The notes beneath the pieces are model-generated. The model was not told the origin of the DNA. It saw nothing but the letters and a program-made list of their open reading frames with translations, and made no database searches. A program made the position numbers and the translations under genes. This document shows, in pieces, positions 62,689-64,000 of a DNA stretch of 64,000 nucleotides. Where the stretch lies: assembly GCF_000242455.2 (NCBI RefSeq), contig NC_019892.1, forward strand, positions 2,046,001 to 2,110,000, read 5' to 3'. Origin of the DNA: Singulisphaera acidiphila DSM 18658. Its GTDB lineage: Bacteria; Planctomycetota; Planctomycetia; Isosphaerales; Isosphaeraceae. Position 1 is the stretch's first letter. Every line of letters starts with the position of its first letter.

Positions 62689-63501
62689 TTAGCGAGTCAA
62701 AAGGCCCGCGTCGAGGACGAACTGGGAACCGGTGACGAAGCGAGCCCGGTCGGATGCCAGAAAGACGACGGCTTCCGCAACATCCTCCGGCTCGACCCAG
62801 GGGACCGAAAGCAGATTTCCGGCCGATCGCTCAGCGATTTGCAAAGGCGTTGCCCCTTCCAGGGCCGCCAGCCCATCGTTCATCGGTGTATTGACGCCTG
62901 TCGGATGGATCGAGATGACTCGGATGCCGTGCGGCGCTAACTCGATGGCCCATGACTTGGTCAGGCCGACGAGTCCCCACTTTGACGCTGCGTAGTGGCT
63001 CAGTCGAGCCATCCCACGCAGGCCGGCTACCGATGAATTATTGATGATGACACCTGATCGTTGTGCAATCATCTGAGGAATGACGTGGCGGGCGACGATC
63101 CAGGCTCCCTTGAGGTTGATGTCGAGCATCGCGTCCCACGCGGCCTCGGTCAGCTCATGCGAGAGTCCATAGGCACAGATTCCCGCATTATTGAACAGCA
63201 GGTCGATTTGGCCAAATCGCTCGACTACGGCTGCGACGATCGCCGAGATTGCTTCATTGTCGCGGACGTCGGCCGTGAAGGTCAGGCAGTCCACTCCCAG
63301 GGTCAGGCAGGCTGCGCGCAACGAGTCCAGATCGGCGGAGGTGCCGAGCGCGTAGCCGGGGTACTCAAGAGGCTGGGCGACATCGATGGCGACGATCTGA
63401 AAGCCGTCGCGTGCTAGCGCCAGCACCGTCGCACGCCCTTGCCCGTGCGCAGCCCCTGTCACGACCGCAACTTTTCCCGTGAGTTTGGCCCCACCGCTCA
63501 T
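62689..63501 (-). CDS. Short-chain dehydrogenase/reductase
   Basis: 270 residues from the ATG at 63501, overlapping the upstream stop (ATGA). TGxxxGxG cofactor loop as VVTGAAHGQGRATVLALA, then NNAGI, catalytic Ser in IINNSSVAGLRG and YAASK (Tyr/Lys). The extended loop after the second strand (LEYPGYALGTSADLDSLRAA) resembles mycofactocin-coupled SDRs. Substrate unknown; the AhpD-like partner suggests oxidation of an organic acid or aromatic side product. Confidence 0.88.
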   Translation of the reverse strand: MSGGAKLTGKVAVVTGAAHGQGRATVLALARDGFQIVAIDVAQPLEYPGYALGTSADLDSLRAACLTLGVDCLTFTADVRDNEAISAIVAAVVERFGQIDLLFNNAGICAYGLSHELTEAAWDAMLDINLKGAWIVARHVIPQMIAQRSGVIINNSSVAGLRGMARLSHYAASKWGLVGLTKSWAIELAPHGIRVISIHPTGVNTPMNDGLAALEGATPLQIAERSAGNLLSVPWVEPEDVAEAVVFLASDRARFVTGSQFVLDAGLLTR

Positions 63502-64000
63502 TCGCTTGCCCTCACTTCGGAAGCTTTTCGATACGGCCAGAGGTATTCGTCGAGGTCGACCCGCAACGCGTTGTTGAAAAGGTTTGTGGCAACCATCAAG
63601 CCGCCGAAAGCGGTGAGCAGGACCACTTGTTCCGCATCGAACATGGCCTTGAGCCGCTTGAAGAGGTCGTCGGACACTTCGTGCGGGTTGTGGGCGAGTT
63701 GCCGGCCATAGTCGATGAGCAATTGCTCGCGCTCGTCGAGAGTCGGGTGATCCGGGTCGTCCCCCGCGTCGGTCAGAATGCGCCGGAAGAAGGTCGAGCA
63801 GACCAGACAATTCGTCGCGGTCGAGATGGCGTGAGCGAAAAGCAGAGCCGGCCGTTCGCCGAGGAATTCGACGATGGCGTCGCGAAGCTCGTACCAGGTC
63901 ATCAGCGACCGCAGAGCGACCGGTGACCTGGCCAGCGTCTGCTTCATGTTGGTCAAACGACCATGAGCCGCGCGGACGTGCTCCAGGGCCTCACGCCTCG
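63498..64000 (-). CDS. AhpD/carboxymuconolactone decarboxylase-like protein, 5' end outside the window
   Basis: The frame is open to the window edge (REALEHVRAAHGRLTNMKQT), so the start is missing. SPVALRSLMTWYELRDAIVE and ISTATNCLVCSTFFRRIL give the helical CMD/AhpD fold with a CxxC, but without the His that follows the second Cys in true AhpD. Stop and the SDR start overlap by 4 bases, indicating translational coupling. Confidence 0.75.
   Translation of the reverse strand, partial: RREALEHVRAAHGRLTNMKQTLARSPVALRSLMTWYELRDAIVEFLGERPALLFAHAISTATNCLVCSTFFRRILTDAGDDPDHPTLDEREQLLIDYGRQLAHNPHEVSDDLFKRLKAMFDAEQVVLLTAFGGLMVATNLFNNALRVDLDEYLWPYRKASEVRASE

Overview
The window is bacterial and looks planctomycetal, most likely from the Isosphaeraceae/Gemmatales side of the phylum. 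This is inferred from protein families and codon style, not from a marker gene. Supporting signs are two Hanks-type Ser/Thr kinases, a DUF1580 protein, a SpoIVB-S55 domain protein, TTG/GTG starts, and many small zinc-ribbon proteins of the sort that fill planctomycete genomes.

Left chromosomal flank (1-16660): the 3' part of a CobL (CbiET) cobalamin methyltransferase, a membrane protein, a Ser/Thr kinase, a HAD hydrolase, PPi-type phosphofructokinase and 6-phosphogluconate dehydrogenase (a small sugar-phosphate cluster), an M48 metalloprotease, a second Ser/Thr kinase, an acyltransferase-3 membrane protein, a SpoIVB-S55 protein and an exported beta-propeller protein. Several genes end in clear hairpins.

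Integrated element (16691-54049): tRNA-Val(TAC) at 16661-16734 is the attachment site of an element of about 37.3 kb. A 47-bp copy of the tRNA 3' end recurs at 54003-54049 (attR). The element starts with a tyrosine integrase and carries a DUF1580 protein, a TOPRIM primase, two tandem helicase-like relatives, a row of small zinc-binding proteins and a HigBA-type toxin-antitoxin pair. It continues with a DUF4325 (STAS-like) fusion, a DUF2158 protein and a minus-strand cassette resembling a phage prohead protease/scaffold, tape measure and fibre proteins. No terminase, portal or capsid gene is recognisable. Further right are an IS701-family insertion with exact ends and target duplication, a hybrid histidine kinase, a ParB-like remnant, a ribbon-helix-helix regulator with visible operators, a SWIM zinc-finger protein, a free-standing FtsH-like M41 zincin and an excisionase-like protein. 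An 88-bp GTTAAC-rich sequence occurs near both ends. Short palindromic repeats are scattered through intergenic regions and, in several places, inside reading frames.

Right flank (54050-64000): about 0.95 kb without a gene, three small planctomycete genes, a membrane-anchored TAXI-type binding protein, a FabF-like ketosynthase, an MFS transporter, a thioredoxin-fold protein, and a translationally coupled SDR dehydrogenase plus AhpD-like pair that runs off the window.
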